A stretch of 64,000 nt of DNA from Trichoderma breve (lineage: Eukaryota > Ascomycota > Sordariomycetes > Hypocreales > Hypocreaceae), in NCBI RefSeq assembly GCF_028502605.1, contig NC_079236.1:620001-684000 (forward strand), read 5' to 3'. The notes beneath the pieces are model-generated. The model had not been told where the DNA came from, did no database searches, and worked only from the letters and a program-made list of their open reading frames with translations. Positions 22,756 to 34,607 of this stretch are shown piece by piece (the first letter of the stretch is position 1; each line of letters starts with the position of its first letter). Made by a program: the position numbers and the translations under genes.

Positions 22756-23461
22756 ATGTCAGTGGAAATGGACGATCCCCTCGACAAAACGACCCTCGCG
22801 ACCATCTCTCTGCTCGAATCGCGCCTCCTTCGAATCGAGCATCTCCTCTACGGCACCACCGCCTCGCCCTTTTCAAGCCAGACTCAGCATGATGCGGCCC
22901 TTGCGAAGATGGACGGCTTGGAACGGCGATTCAGTAGAATGATTTCTCAGATCCGCGTCTATGCGGAGCTTCTCAAGATCTGTCAGTACAGTCCACTCCA
23001 ACGAAACACCCCTCTCTTGAATGGAACGTTTTCTGACTCCGTTGGTGTGCTTAGACAAGTCAAACCCAGATCTCTTCCACGCTCCTCCTCCATCTCAACC
23101 TCCCTCCCAGCTCGACTCAGAGGCCGTCCAATCCATCGTCCTCTCCGCCGCGTCGTCGTTCCCCGCTACGCTCTCCGCCCTCACCGCCGTAAAGGACATC
23201 CCTATTCCCGAGTCCTCTGCCAGTGCGAGCTTGATCTCGCTCACGCAGCGCATGAAGGCAATTGAAGCTACGCAGATTGCACAAGCTGCCGAGATTTCTG
23301 CTCTTCGAAGTAGGAGCGAGGCGCTTGTACGATCGTGGTATGAAAACGGCGCAGTGGTGAATTCTCAGGTATTGGCGCACACCGAGGGCAAGATCCAGAG
23401 GGTGGAGCGTGAGGTGAGAAGAAGAGAGCGAATCATTGAAGAGGAGAAGCAAGAAGAATGA
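22756..23461 (+). CDS. ro-10: nuclear distribution protein RO-10 (dynactin p24-like subunit)
   Basis: Dynactin shoulder subunit needed for nuclear movement in filamentous fungi. Exons 22756-22981 and 23055-23461 (intron 73 nt) give 210 residues. Seen: LLESRLLRIEHLLYG near residues 15-35, a central IYKSNPDLFHAPPPS segment crossing the splice junction, and a C-terminal coiled coil rich in Arg and Glu (VEREVRRRERIIEEEK). The length fits the family. The start was chosen because an alternative upstream ATG (22649) opens a different frame and the Met at 22756 begins the conserved part. The identification rests on remembered similarity to Neurospora ro-10. Confidence 0.8.
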
Positions 23462-24439
23462 GCCGAGTATGTCAGAGGAGTGCATGCTATTCAACTCTGG
23501 ACATCCGAGCCACCATCCTCTAAGTGAGGGGGGGGGGGGGCTGAGACTGGCCATCCAACTACAGTTTGCTTTTGACAGCGAAATTTTGTTCCATGAAGAT
23601 ATTCAGTGGCATGACGACGAGGAGCGTCACTGATCCCCGAGCCAAGTTTCGAATTAGCCCAGCCATGGTGCCAGACGTGGGCGGAAGACACTATTCCCGG
23701 CCGTTGAGCGGCCAGGTGATGCAGTTGTGTGTTTGCTGAGGAGATGATCAAACCGACCTAGACACACTGTGACAAGATGAGCTATGGCGCTGGAAATGAA
23801 AAGAAACGCATTATGAGAGACAGATACCCCATGTTAGACTAGAGGCTACCGTTCTCCCCGGTTTCAAGGAATCTTGAAGCCGATAATGAGGAGATTTCGG
23901 CTAGATTATACAAGTCAAAGAATATAAATTTCCCGCTTACAAGAACTATCTTGAACGAGCAGATGGACCAATGGAAGCACTCCGATTGTATGCTAGCAGT
24001 CGTCGTCATGGAGAGTAAATGTTCTGACCAGTTCAAACTCGTGACGCTTCAACCTCCGGATCCTTGGTCCCCGCGTTTCAGCAACTCCGATAGATCAAAA
24101 AATGACACCGATGGCGCCACGTCCATCCCCATTTCCATCTCCATCCCGTATGAGTGAACCCTATGAAGTATGCTTCACAGAACGGCAACTTGCAGCCGGA
24201 TCAAACTTTCCACCCGTGCCCAATTCCAAGGTCGCGTGAGAACACCCTCATATTCAGACTTCATGTAACAGTTATCACAGGCTAAGGTAGTCAATCACAA
24301 GACCCAAAACCGGCCATTCAGCCCAGCAAAAAAGTTGTCACTGCCGGCCCTCCGTGGCGTCTTGGTTTTCGAGCAGATTCAACTCCCGGCAATGCCATTG
24401 TCAAAAGGAACACTTTCTGGAAACCCCCCACCTACACGT

Positions 24440-24475
24440 GCCGGACAGCAGCCAATGGCCGGACAGCAGCCAATG
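24440..24475. repeat. exact 18-bp tandem duplication carrying CCAAT boxes
   Basis: Two adjacent identical copies of GCCGGACAGCAGCCAATG. Each has a CCAAT pentamer, the core of the HAP/CBC complex site. It lies about 1 kb downstream of the RO-10 gene and 3.2 kb upstream of SHO1, in no known promoter. Confidence 0.75.
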
Positions 24476-24667
24476 AACCGGCAGCGCGGTACGTACCCTC
24501 GGGTCCCGCTGGGCTGGTGCCAGGCTAAAAGAGGCCGCCAAATGGATCAAAACCGGGCCTAGTCAGGGGTTTGATGGGGACTGGCGAGTTTTAATTTCAA
24601 TGTCACAGGTTTTTAGAGCCATTTTTGTAGCCCTGTGGATGGAGGAGAGTTTGGAAGTTGAAAGTAA

Positions 24668-24704
24668 TTTTTTTCTTTTTTTTTTTTTTTTTTTCTCTTT
24701 TTGC
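24668..24704. repeat. poly-T / T-rich tract
   Basis: A run of T interrupted by two or three C residues in intergenic DNA. No RNA gene with A and B boxes precedes it, so it is not read as a polymerase III terminator. Confidence 0.8.
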
Positions 24705-24975
24705 TGCCGTCCCTTTCACGTGTTTAGTTGTGGATTTTAGTCTTTTCATTCTAGTATCAATTCAACCCAGAAAGCAGCATCACTGCTGAGCAGAGAGTAC
24801 TGCTGTATTCCAGCTACCAAACAGGCTCTACAATCGACGTACTCGTATACAGACCGTCAATAGTTTGATCGTCAAGGATGCCCTTGGCTGCTAATCTGCG
24901 AGACTACCCATCTAGATACTGCGACTACAAGGCTCTACTCGTACCCAGATCCTTGGTGCCTGTGTATGACTGTAC

Positions 24976-24985
24976 CTGTACTCGT
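24976..24985. repeat. GTACTCGTAC motif copy
   Basis: Exact copy of a 10-mer found eight times in the noncoding parts of the window. Degenerate relatives (GTACTCGTATAC at 24839, TACTCGTACC at 24936) lie within 150 bp. Confidence 0.6.
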
Positions 24986-26222
24986 ACTGGTACGCGGCGG
25001 TCCTTGCACTTGGTGTACTCTTTATCTATAATTGGACACTAAAGCAACAGCATCAACAAACTTTCGTCTGCTTGTTTCAACATCTAAGTATCTAGTAGGT
25101 AAGAATGGGCTCTTCTGGCATCAGTATGCGATACAGTCGAGATAGTGAGCTACGGCTTGCCGAAACCTGGAGCCACGGATCGACCTGCATCTAATGCTCG
25201 CGCTGCTCCAGGCCAAGCACCTGCAAACCGGAACACAAGCCGGACAAGACGGCAGCCTCATGCAGATCTGCTCCGTAGTGCAGTTCCGTGACAGCACTGG
25301 AACATGTCCAACTGAGGAAAGAGATGCAGCTGCACGACATTCTCCGCGCGCATCAAAATCGAAAGACAAGTGGAGCGGCGCCAGAGCCGCAAGAGAGGCG
25401 CGCCAGTCAACTGGGTGCCGTCAAGCAGGTTGCCGGTTTACAAGCATACATGATCTGTGTAAAGGCGTTTACTGGTGTAGCTGAGGCTCGAATTCAAAGC
25501 ACAGGTAGCCTCTGCTGTAGATACACTTACCATTCCGTATGTAACCGTAGCCGTAGATGTCAATTCCCTCCAACAAGGCATTGACCTCGCAGGCCATCAA
25601 CGGCTGCAAGACCCATGTTAAGTGGGGGCAGTCGAAGCTTGAAACTCGTTGTGGAGGAGCGCATGATTCCCCTGCATTTTCCAAGGCCAGGGTCGCCACC
25701 TATCGTGAGCGTTGTTAGTGCTGGCGCGAGACACGCCGCCGAATCTCAGACCGTCGCCATGGTCAGCGCCCGATTGGTGAGAAGGCACGGGAAGAGAAAC
25801 GCAAGAAGGAAAAAAGAAAAGAGAAAATAATCACTGCCGGAAGAGCGGAAGAGGCTCGCTGACACCGCTCCATGATTACTCGTAACAGCGCTCCAATTGG
25901 GTACTTGTCATTGGTATTGATGCTTGGCACTTTTGCAAAAAGAGTTTGATGTATTCGTACACACCTTTTGCAGAAGACATGCGCGAACCTCTCAAGCCCA
26001 ATGATTGTCACGGTTTCTTCTTTTCCCGGCGTTTTCGCTGCGTGACATGCAAGGGCGGCGGAACCGAATTGTGGCGGGGAAGCGAATGACGACAGGCGCA
26101 GAGCAGTGAAAAATGAATCGTCACTTTGAAGCATCGTGGAGTGCATTCCTGGGCAAGGCCGCAGTCACTATCATTCCTGTCCCGAATTTAATCCCGTGGC
26201 GGGCAATCAGGAGGGTACCTGT

Positions 26223-26245
26223 GAGATGAGATGAGATGAGATGAG
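26223..26245. repeat. (GAGAT)n pentanucleotide repeat
   Basis: About four and a half perfect GAGAT units in intergenic DNA. Confidence 0.9.
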
Positions 26246-26428
26246 TGGTAAAAGATTGGATGTAAGAATGTCCTTGAGATTAGCAAGAAGGGCTGATTTC
26301 CCTATTGTCTTTGTGCAGCATTAATTGATGTGCATTCAATATTCATGATTGGATCAATTGGATCCATGGATCAGCTTTGTCGCAGTGAAAAAGCCAAGTA
26401 CAAGTGCTCAATGTACCAGGTCCGGCTT

Positions 26429-26438
26429 GTACTCGTAC
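26429..26438. repeat. GTACTCGTAC motif copy
   Basis: Exact copy. It overlaps a CGTACG palindrome immediately 3'. Confidence 0.6.
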
Positions 26439-26734
26439 GTACCTAACACCAAATAACACCTGCAGCGCCGTGCTCAGCCTCCGCCTTCCAGTCCAAGTCC
26501 ATCAATCCCATTGCTCAGTTCAGCCGGCCTGCATGCTTGAACCTTTCATTTCGCACAGCCGAGCCACTCGATACGACACCATCAACCGCATCCTGCAAAG
26601 CACTCAATGTCCACGTACTCCGTATATTACTGGCACTACTGTAAACCCTGCACTGCACCAATCGCCAGGCCCGGCCACATCCCGGCTGCGAATTGGAAGC
26701 GCTAGGGGCCACCGACTCCTCCCGCATCTTACAG

Positions 26735-26744
26735 GTACGAGTAC
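26735..26744. repeat. GTACGAGTAC motif copy (reverse orientation)
   Basis: Exact reverse-complement copy, followed directly by TCGCAC and 110 bp from a TACTCCGTA copy at 26616-26624. Confidence 0.6.
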
Positions 26745-26828
26745 TCGCACATGCATGCCAGCTATCAATGCAAGTACAGTACCCGACCTCCACTGATTGC
26801 TGACCCAGAGCGAGCCTCAGCGCACAGG

Positions 26829-26856
26829 GCACAGGTACAGGCACAGGAACAGGCAC
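26829..26856. repeat. GNACAG hexamer array
   Basis: Four and a half tandem hexamers (GCACAG, GTACAG, GCACAG, GAACAG, GCAC). On the minus strand it reads as a Val-Pro repeat, which makes a spurious ORF. Confidence 0.75.
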
Positions 26857-27656
26857 TGTCTGGTACCTTACAGGGCCAAACTCACTCTCTGCAGTGGCTG
26901 CATTGTTGAGTACTAACTCCAATTGTCGTGCCGGCTGGTACTGCAATCCTCGCTCCAGTCGTCTCTCCCTTTTTTCCTTCGAAACCTGCAAACTCTACGG
27001 GTTCGCAGCTAGCCCAGCCCTGTTCGTGTTTCTTGCATCGCCACGTCGTCTCGTCTCCTTTGCATCTGATCTCCTCACCTTACGAGTACCTCAACTGTCT
27101 CCATCGTCGCAAGCGCCGTCCCTAGGAATTCTGTCCCGGCGGATCTGCACCCACCGTTGACGCCTGTGCTGCCAAACATCCTCCACCTGGTCGTCCACTG
27201 TCTTTTTGGTGCCAAACCCCGTCGCACCAACTCCACCGCAGCCGTTTTCCTTTTCTCCCCCCTTCAATCCGTGCCATTTCTCCATCTTGCACCGACATCC
27301 GCCATTTTTTTCTTTCTTTCAATCCTCTCTTGACGACTCGGCGACACTCGCGAATCCACGTCTGACGCCGTCGCTTTTCCTTTCTTTTTTTCTTTTTCTC
27401 TCTTCACTCGTTCTCCTGTCGGCTGTGCCGGACACCAGCTACGCGCATTACACAAACACCCCCAAAAAATAAACACGTCCAGTCTGTTCTTCTCCCGCCT
27501 GATCGACAATCGCCTCGACCCTCAACGACACTCTTTCCCTAAAGCGCATCCAATTACGCCGTCGACTGTCGCATTCGGCCGCTCGACCCCCCGACCGACA
27601 AGCTGGCTAACTCTCTTATGCCCCCGTACTCGGTTACTTCGCCGTCAATACTCAAA

Positions 27657-28730
27657 ATGGATCACTCCAACATCTACAGACGACGAGGCTTCCAGTCTGG
27701 CAACATTTTGGGAGACCCGTTTGCGCTCGCCACCACGTCTATTGCTTTTGTGCGTTCCGTCCCGTAGCCCTTCCCCCCCTTTTCTCGCCGCCGCGTTGAA
27801 TCGAAATGGTAAGCGTCAGAGCTAACGGCTTGTCTAGCTTGCGTGGCTTATCACCATTGTCGGATGCGTCATCGGCCAGATTCAAGAGACTTCCGACGAC
27901 CCATTCCCCAAGTTCGCTTGGTGGGCAAGTATATACAGCCTCTTCCTGATCATCGGCATTTTCTATGTTGTCGGCAGCGACACGATTCAAACTTATCATG
28001 TGGCGATTACGGGATACACTGCTGGAGGCATGGTGCTGGTAACCTCGTCCGTCAACTCGTTGGTATACTCAAAGAACGGAGCCAGAGAGGCTGCGGCTGC
28101 TGGCTTTATCCTTCTGTCCATGGTTGTGGTACGTTGTCGCAATCCACGCTGATTGTTTTTCTTTCTTCGGATGACATTCTTTTTCACACTGGCGGATGCT
28201 AACATGTAATGCGCCCACAGCTTGTGTGGACTCTGTACTTTGGATCAACACCTTCTGCTACTCCCCGTGCTTTCCTGGACTCCTTCGCCCTGACCAAGGA
28301 ATCGGCCACCATGCAGCGACAAACCATGAGCAACTATGGCGGAGGCATGGGCCGTCCCGAGACGTCCAATTCTGTCCAGCCTCCGCAAATGTACACATCT
28401 GCCCAGCTCAATGGCTTCGAAAATCCTTCTCCCGTTGGCGGCGCCTCTCAAGTCGGTGGAGGACGCGGCTCCAACGTTCCTGGCTTTGGTGCTGGACCGG
28501 CCCAGATCAAGGTGACGGGCCCTGACGCTGAAGTAGTACCACCCACCGAATATCCCTATCGAGCAAAGGCCATTTACAGCTACGAGGCCAACCCCGACGA
28601 CGCCAACGAGATCTCCTTCGCAAAGCACGAAATCCTAGAAGTATCCGATGTCAGTGGACGATGGTGGCAGGCCCGAAAAGAAACCGGAGAGACTGGTATC
28701 GCACCCAGCAACTATCTCATTCTGTTATGA
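27657..28730 (+). CDS. SHO1: high-osmolarity signalling protein Sho1
   Basis: Plasma-membrane osmosensor and adaptor that recruits the MAPKK Pbs2 in the HOG pathway and also acts in invasive growth. Exons 27657-27749, 27838-28128 and 28221-28730 give 297 residues, typical length. Seen: short N-terminus with [11 protein letters not shown], four membrane segments (about 22-46, 56-78, 84-106 and 115-137), a Gly/Pro/Ser/Gln-rich linker, and a C-terminal SH3 domain (about 238-297) with [15 protein letters not shown] and [11 protein letters not shown]. An in-frame upstream ATG at 27618 would add 13 residues; the later Met matches remembered orthologs (MDHS...). The first intron donor is GTGCGT. The gene is preceded by a long pyrimidine-rich leader. 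Confidence 0.97.
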
Positions 28731-30374
28731 GCCATGACAAAATATCCAAGCGGGGAGTACATATCCGGGAAAGTGAGCCCTCCATGGATGTTCGAATTGG
28801 ACAACCTTTGGATGGAGGTAGTGACGCACCTACGGGTCCGGGCTACCATTCTTACATATACCCTTTTCCCCCTTCCCTTTTACTCTCCCGCGCTCTCTCT
28901 CTCTCATCTCACTTGACGTTGTGTTGGTTATTTTTGTTCACGCCTTAGAGTCACGACTCCCGGGAATTTTTTGCGCAATCGGGCCAGGGATATATATTGG
29001 ATGGAGTATATTTGGACGAGACCACTCATGGAGAAATCGCCTACTACACCGGAGGGGGCAAACGTGTCAGCCTCGCCTCCTCTTGTTTTGGCTCTTTGTC
29101 TCTGTTGTTTTCCAAGCTGATTCTTTTTTTTATTGCTCTTCTTTTGTCCATCTTATCATCGACGTACGAGACGTTTTTTTTTTCTGTCCATTTTGTTATT
29201 TCGTCCCCTTCTTACGCTACCATCTGCTGCTGCAAAAACTCTTATTTTATCTTTTATGACTTCTACATATATCCCCCTCTACCAAACGTGGAATCAAAAA
29301 AGAAAGCAGCTAGGCGCGGCGGCTTTTTCTTTCTCTTTCTCCCTTTTTTTAGGCTACGATCTATTGTTTTTTTCGTCCTTTTGTTTTCTTTTTTTATCCA
29401 TTTCTTCTTTGGCGGGGAGACTGAACGGAGGAGGGAGGGCCAAATGTGTACGTATGCGAATTGCTCCGAGAAAAAAAGAAAAGAAAGAAAAGAATCCGGG
29501 CTTGCAGGAAAGAAAGGCAGATACGGAATTGGCGCTGTTGGTAGAAAAAGTAGGGTCAATGTCTGCCCATGCAATTGCGATGGGGTGATGTTGGAATGAA
29601 AGTTTGAAATGATACCTACCTTTTGGTTGCAATGTGCACTTGTGTGTCTTGTGAACTTGGTTGTTTGTGGTTGGTAACAGCTACGAAGGGTAGGATTGTA
29701 AGCATATACGATGGGTTGTAGGAAATGGGATGGAGTGGAATTCTCAGTGATACTGTTGGGGAAACCAGGCTAGTAAAGCTTCGTGACGAGAGAGAAAAAA
29801 CTTCAAAAAAAAAATTAAACATCTTCAAACAACTAATTTCACAAGGGAGAGAAGGAGAAAGGAAATTGCCAAATGCGGAAGCTCACGAGGCATGTAGGAA
29901 GGAGGTGTGGTGATTAAATGTGTTCATCAAAAGTCGTACTCGTAAAGCTAATAGTAGTAACATAATGGCCCATAACAACATGCTACTGAGATACGAAGCT
30001 CAGGGCGCGGGTCCAGACCTCTGCGTCCCAAACCAGGGAGGTAAATGCTAAAAGCTGATAGGGCGAGACATGGCGGCCTCTACGCGTGCGCGCAAGAGGC
30101 AGGTTTGCTCAAGCGCAATCGGAGGGCGGACATTGCTCGTCAGACCGGTATGCGGGCAAGATTTCGCGGAGACAAAGGCATCGTGAAAGCCGATCCTGCC
30201 GGCGTTGTCGTGGTGGTTGAGGAGGGTGAAAGGCAAGGGCGCAAGGGCACTGCCTTTGGGTGTCTCCAGCCGTGCACCTATCCAAGAGACGTGCTGTCTT
30301 TTGACCGCTCTACACGAGTAGATCAACCTTTGGCTATTATGACAGCACGCAGAGCTGCCTGCTCTTGCACCTCA
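28731..30374. other. convergent intergenic region, SHO1 and SPC19 3' ends
   Basis: About 1.6 kb with T-rich runs (about 29100-29420) producing long but low-complexity Phe/Leu-rich frames that I reject as genes. It should hold two 3' UTRs. The stretch 30000-30374 is open on the plus strand but without motifs. Confidence 0.5.
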
Positions 30375-30978
30375 TTATCGGTTCTCCAACCGCTTTCTTA
30401 GCTCTCTTTCTTTCTGGAGCACTTCTAGCTCCAATCTCTCAATGCCATAACGTAGAGCTTCCTTACGCTGGCGCACAATCCGAGCTCTCAGCTTGTCCTC
30501 GCCTCGGAGCTGCCGGCTCCTTGCAGAAGCAGGCCTTGATGCGCTGCGTGCTGGTTCGTCAGGCCTCGTTAGCCGTCCTTGCTGTAACTCCGCTCTCGCT
30601 TTAAGCGTCTCAATGCGGCGTTCCTGGCGTTCGACTTGAGCGTCGGCGCGACTGAGGAGAAAGGCGATATAGGGCCCAATTTCGTCGCGCAGGGAAGCCT
30701 CAGCAGCAGCGAGTGTGGGCTGGGGAATGAGTTCGTAATGCTACGAAAGGGGGGGTGGCCAGGTCAACGATAATGCACAACGTATTTTTAAATGCAGCTG
30801 AGCAACAGGGAGGAGCACATACTCGGACTGTCTTGAGGACGTTCACGAGGCGAGGGAAGTCAGATACGCCACGGTCAATCGTCTCCACGGAGGCCTCGAG
30901 GAATTTGAGAGAGTTGCGCAGCGAGTCAACGCAGTCGGCATAGGTGGCCGCGCCGGTCGAACCCGTTCTGGTAGCCAT
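30375..30978 (-). CDS. SPC19: DASH complex subunit Spc19
   Basis: Component of the DASH/Dam1 ring that couples kinetochores to spindle microtubules. Two exons on the minus strand, 30823-30978 and 30375-30740 (intron 82 nt, GTATGT donor), give 173 residues. Seen: TYADCVDSLRNSLKFLEASV near the N-terminus, GVSDFPRLVNVLKTVRHYEL across the junction, IPQPTLAAAEASLRDEIGPY, and a helical Arg/Glu-rich C-terminus. These match fungal Spc19 closely. The ATG at 30978 is chosen because it sits just before the conserved block; the upstream in-frame extension is unlike the family. Confidence 0.92.
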
Positions 30979-32720
30979 TGGAGCCCGGAGTTCACGATGC
31001 CGAGATTTCGGGAGGAGTTGGGAGGAGGGAAGGGGAAATAGGATGAGCCCAAGCCCGATTCGTGGAGAGGTCTCTGACTGGAGAATGTGGGGAAGATGCC
31101 GTGGTGTTTTGTGGTCTCGTATTGTCTCGCGGAGGGCTGGTACGAGCCCGCGTGCGAGTGCGAGTGCCAAAGCAAGTTTGAGTGTGTGCTCGAGGGTGGA
31201 AAGCTATTCGTGTCCTTCGCCTTAAGCTCTACAGTCTGTCAGCCACGATCGACGAGCGTCGCTGCTTTTGCATGTGCCGATTGAGGCGGACTGTGGTTTG
31301 GAGAACTTTTGGCTGAAGCTGGTGATGTTTACATGTGCAAGTATTAACTTGTGACAGGCCAGGCCTTGCGCCCCGCCATAGACTAAAAGGCAAACACATG
31401 CACCGCACCTGCCGACTAGCAACAGCCCCACACCAGCTCTGCCGTGGCTCCGGCAGGCGCATCTCGGTGCTGTGGGGTAGTGCTTGCCTTGATGCCAACA
31501 ACAGAACGGCGAGGGAAGGTGCTGAAGATTCTGCCAACACGTGAGCCTGACTTATCGGGAACTTCCCAGATCTAGAACCAGCTGGTTTGCTCAGAAACTC
31601 AAACCTCTACAACTTCTGCCTTGCTCTGCCCAGCTCCCCTCCTTTGGTTTCTCGCACCCCCTAATACAGCTCGTCTTGATTCGCCATGTCTCGCCTTCAA
31701 GCCTGCGCCTAGTTGATCTGGAATGTCGCCTCATACCAGGTCATCGTATTTGCCCTCACGCGCTCTCGAGCAACCGCCACAACGAGCTCCAGCCTCGCCC
31801 CAAGCTACCAGAGTCGGGTCACTCCTGGGCTGTTCGTTCGACAAGCCGCTCGCCCGCCTCTCGGCAACTCATTGTTCATCCTGACGCAGGATGGCGATGA
31901 TCCTTGTAATTGGAAGTTAGATGCTGAATATAGCATCTCGATCTTCGGCTCTAGCGGTGGGTCAGTCCGTATCGGCGAGAATCTACGGCTTAGTACCGCT
32001 TCCTATCCGGCTCAAGAACTTTCCATGCTCCTGTTCCAATGCTTCTAAAGACCGTTTCAACTGTTGTCGTGTGGAAGGTGTAGTTGGTATCCATCGTGTA
32101 AGTCCATACACGATACCTCGACTTCCCAGGCTTGGTTCAATAACAATACAACTAACCCAAGCCCCCTAGAAATTTGCGGCACATATGCTAATGACTCTGG
32201 TTACGCATGCCAGCGAAGCCATCGTGAAATGACCCGTGTCCCTTTGAATGGAGCTAATAGGCGATGAGATACCATCGTGACCTTGCCCAACCAGAGGAGC
32301 GCCTTGCGCCGCCCAATCTGTGCGCTCCCGTCTCTTCTCTTTCTCATCTCACGATACCACCCCGTCCGGGGATGCCGTTCTCAGTTGGCACACCCCCTCT
32401 TTCGACGCTTGACACCCCAATTCTATGACTAAATGTACAGTAGCTCTCCCTTGCCGACTGAGACGTCTTGTCCGCCAGCCATTCTCCCATTGCTACCTTT
32501 CAGGCGCCCGCAGCAATGAAAATCAGTACTTAATGCCGGGTCTCCTGTGTTCTCCAGTTATTATGTTCCAGCCAGCCCCAGCTTTGAGTGTCGGAGTTGT
32601 TCCCGTTGTATAACAGGGCTTGACTATACTTCTTCATCTTCAGCTACACATACTCTCAGGCTCTTTCAAAGTATTTGCCCGAGTCGTCTTTCCCCGACAT
32701 GGTCATAACAAGCTTACAGA
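30979..32720. promoter_or_regulatory. divergent region between SPC19 and a membrane-protein gene
   Basis: About 1.7 kb between opposed starts. Plus-strand frames at 31541-31900 and 31713-32048 are open for 110-120 codons but lack recognisable domains and contain pyrimidine-rich leader-like sequence. Probably promoters plus 5' leaders; an unannotated transcript is possible. Confidence 0.45.
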
Positions 32721-33745
32721 ATGAGCCACGGACTCGATAACCTCACCGGCCTCGCCACCGAGGGTATCGGTCTGCGCTTTCTAAATGAAGAGTGGAACGA
32801 CAGCATCTCAAACGACCACCCGTTCACCATCCAATGGAACGAGTCGCTGGATGGGGCTCAGGCACCAGAGCTTGGGCTGTTCAAGATTACATATCCCAAA
32901 GATGGCGTTATCGCATACGAGCTGGTATCAAATCTGACAGGTGTGTATTATGGTCTCATTGAACTAGATGACATCGACAAGTCCTCACAGCTTTCTAGGC
33001 CGCATGAACAATGAAAATGCAACATGCTTGTGGACACCAAGCCACTTGGACGACGAATTATATACCCTATGGCTCTCATCCTCTCGAGATGCTCGCGCAA
33101 ATTGGACGACGTCTCCTCCTTGGAGACTAAAAGAAACTGTAAGCTTCTCGATAGTCTTCATTCTCCTAGAGCGCCAAAATTTGACCATGAGTGCAGCCCC
33201 GACATTCACCTCATTGGGCCGCCCCCATTGTTATCCCCATTATTGTGTTGCTCGCAGTGTATACCTTGGGACTCACCACCTGTATCGTATATCGACGCCG
33301 CAGAAAAGCGAGACGCGAGAGAGAGAAAAGCAAGGGAAAGGATCTCGAAAAGGAGAAATCAAGCCAGATGCATCTCCTTGGGGATGCAGAGAGACATCCC
33401 TCAGTCGATACTGTCCTCACTATACAAAGTTTCGATGACCCAGATGAAGCCAGGAAGCCGCACATTTGGCTCCTGACACAGTCAGCCTCTGGATCCCTTC
33501 TACTATCATCTCCGAGCAGGAAGAATTCCGACGCAACACTGGTCTCAACTACAACGAGAGCATCCGATCAACTCCTCATATCTCCTATCAGTTTATCAGA
33601 GCAAAGCCTTCAAAGCCCTACAAGTATAGGTTCTGACAGGACCCTTGTCACGCTATCAGACCCGAGAGACCAAAGGGCCATCATCGCCAGTAAACTAGGG
33701 CGTTCCGTGAGAGTGATTATACCTTCTGACGATGTACAAGAGTGA
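32721..33745 (+). CDS. predicted single-pass membrane protein, unknown function
   Basis: Exons 32721-32940, 32999-33138 and 33197-33745 join in phase to 302 residues. Seen: an N-terminal domain (about 1-120) with two to three N-glycosylation sites (NLT, NES, NAT) and a beta-sandwich-like pattern (FTIQWNESLDG, ELGLFKITYP); one membrane helix (about 130-155, VIPIIVLLAVYTLG); a basic stop-transfer YRRRRKAR; and a Ser/Thr-rich cytoplasmic tail of about 140 residues. No cleavable signal peptide precedes the glycosylated part, so a type III topology or a missed upstream exon is likely. Similar fungal proteins with a Kre9/Ser-Thr-rich-type outer domain exist (weak recall). The splice model relies on phase and on avoiding stops, and the second acceptor could differ by a few codons. 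Confidence 0.68.
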
Positions 33746-34607
33746 GATTTGGAGGTGCGTTTGTGTAAGCATATATCGGGCATTTGGCAATGTGAAGAAT
33801 TTTGTATTAATCGCCGGCTGGTACCCCGCGGGACTTTAGCTGGTGTTGCATCGATATTAAAAAAGCGGAAAATGGGCGAATATGACGATGTTTGGGATCA
33901 GGGGTTTTGTTAACTGTGGACTTTGGCTACCCATAAACACGATGGATATATTTGTAGCATGTAATGATAATTTTGGATTTCTCTCTTTCTCTCTATCTCT
34001 CAGCTGACATTTACATGTGGTTCACAGATGACTAAAGCATGATTGCCCAATATATATATTTGTATTGGTATTGTTGGTCAAGCTGCAGAGAGCATCACGC
34101 ACTCTGTCACACCTGACTCAAGCTGTATGTCCAATGACATCTTGTTGAAACAACTCATCTAAGAAAACCCCCCTAGTCTCAAGACTAGATAGATAAAAAA
34201 GCAAAAAGTAAAAAAAAACAAAAAATTGCAGATTTCTCTCATATCATCCCTTTCCCAATGTTGAGATTAGCCGGCGCTTTCATAACCATAAAAATAAAAA
34301 CCATAAAAAAATTGTATCTTCTTTCGATCTTTCTCGTTTTCTTTTTTAACCCCGCTATGCGCCGTTACGTTTTTATATATAATAAAAACCATGTTGAAAT
34401 GTTTGGTTCCCCTCCTTTTGTGTCCCTGTGTTTTAGTTTGTTTGTTTGCCCATTTTGAAGAAATCCGGTGAAAGGGATTTGCTTTTGGGCAAAAAGTCTA
34501 AATTATGTCGTGATATTTACTGAATGAATGATGCTGGAATGTTTGAATGAAGAAAAGTGACGGAGGGGTGGAAGTTCTCCCCCGCCGATAACGTCGTGTT
34601 TGGCAGT
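33746..34607. other. convergent intergenic region, AT-rich
   Basis: Two 3' ends face each other across about 860 bp of AT-rich DNA with A runs (34190-34230) and ATATATA stretches. No gene is supported. It probably holds the poly(A) signals of the membrane-protein and GCV2 genes. Confidence 0.55.

Larger units (their letters stand above)
23462..27656. other. 4.2-kb intergenic region, long leader upstream of SHO1
   Basis: No ORF here is convincing. Contents: a G13 run near 23527-23539, an exact 18-bp tandem duplication with CCAAT boxes (24440-24475), a poly-T tract (24668-24694), three exact GTACTCGTAC/GTACGAGTAC copies (24976, 26429, 26735), a (GAGAT)n repeat (26223-26245), a GNACAG hexamer array (26829-26856), and a strongly pyrimidine-rich stretch (about 27000-27650) that is probably the SHO1 promoter and 5' leader. 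Frames at 25615-25830 and 26515-26991 reflect repeats or base bias. Confidence 0.5.

Noticed and set aside
26515..26991. 158-codon minus-strand frame with a Val-Pro repeat
   Set aside because: The repeat is the GNACAG hexamer array; the rest is featureless.
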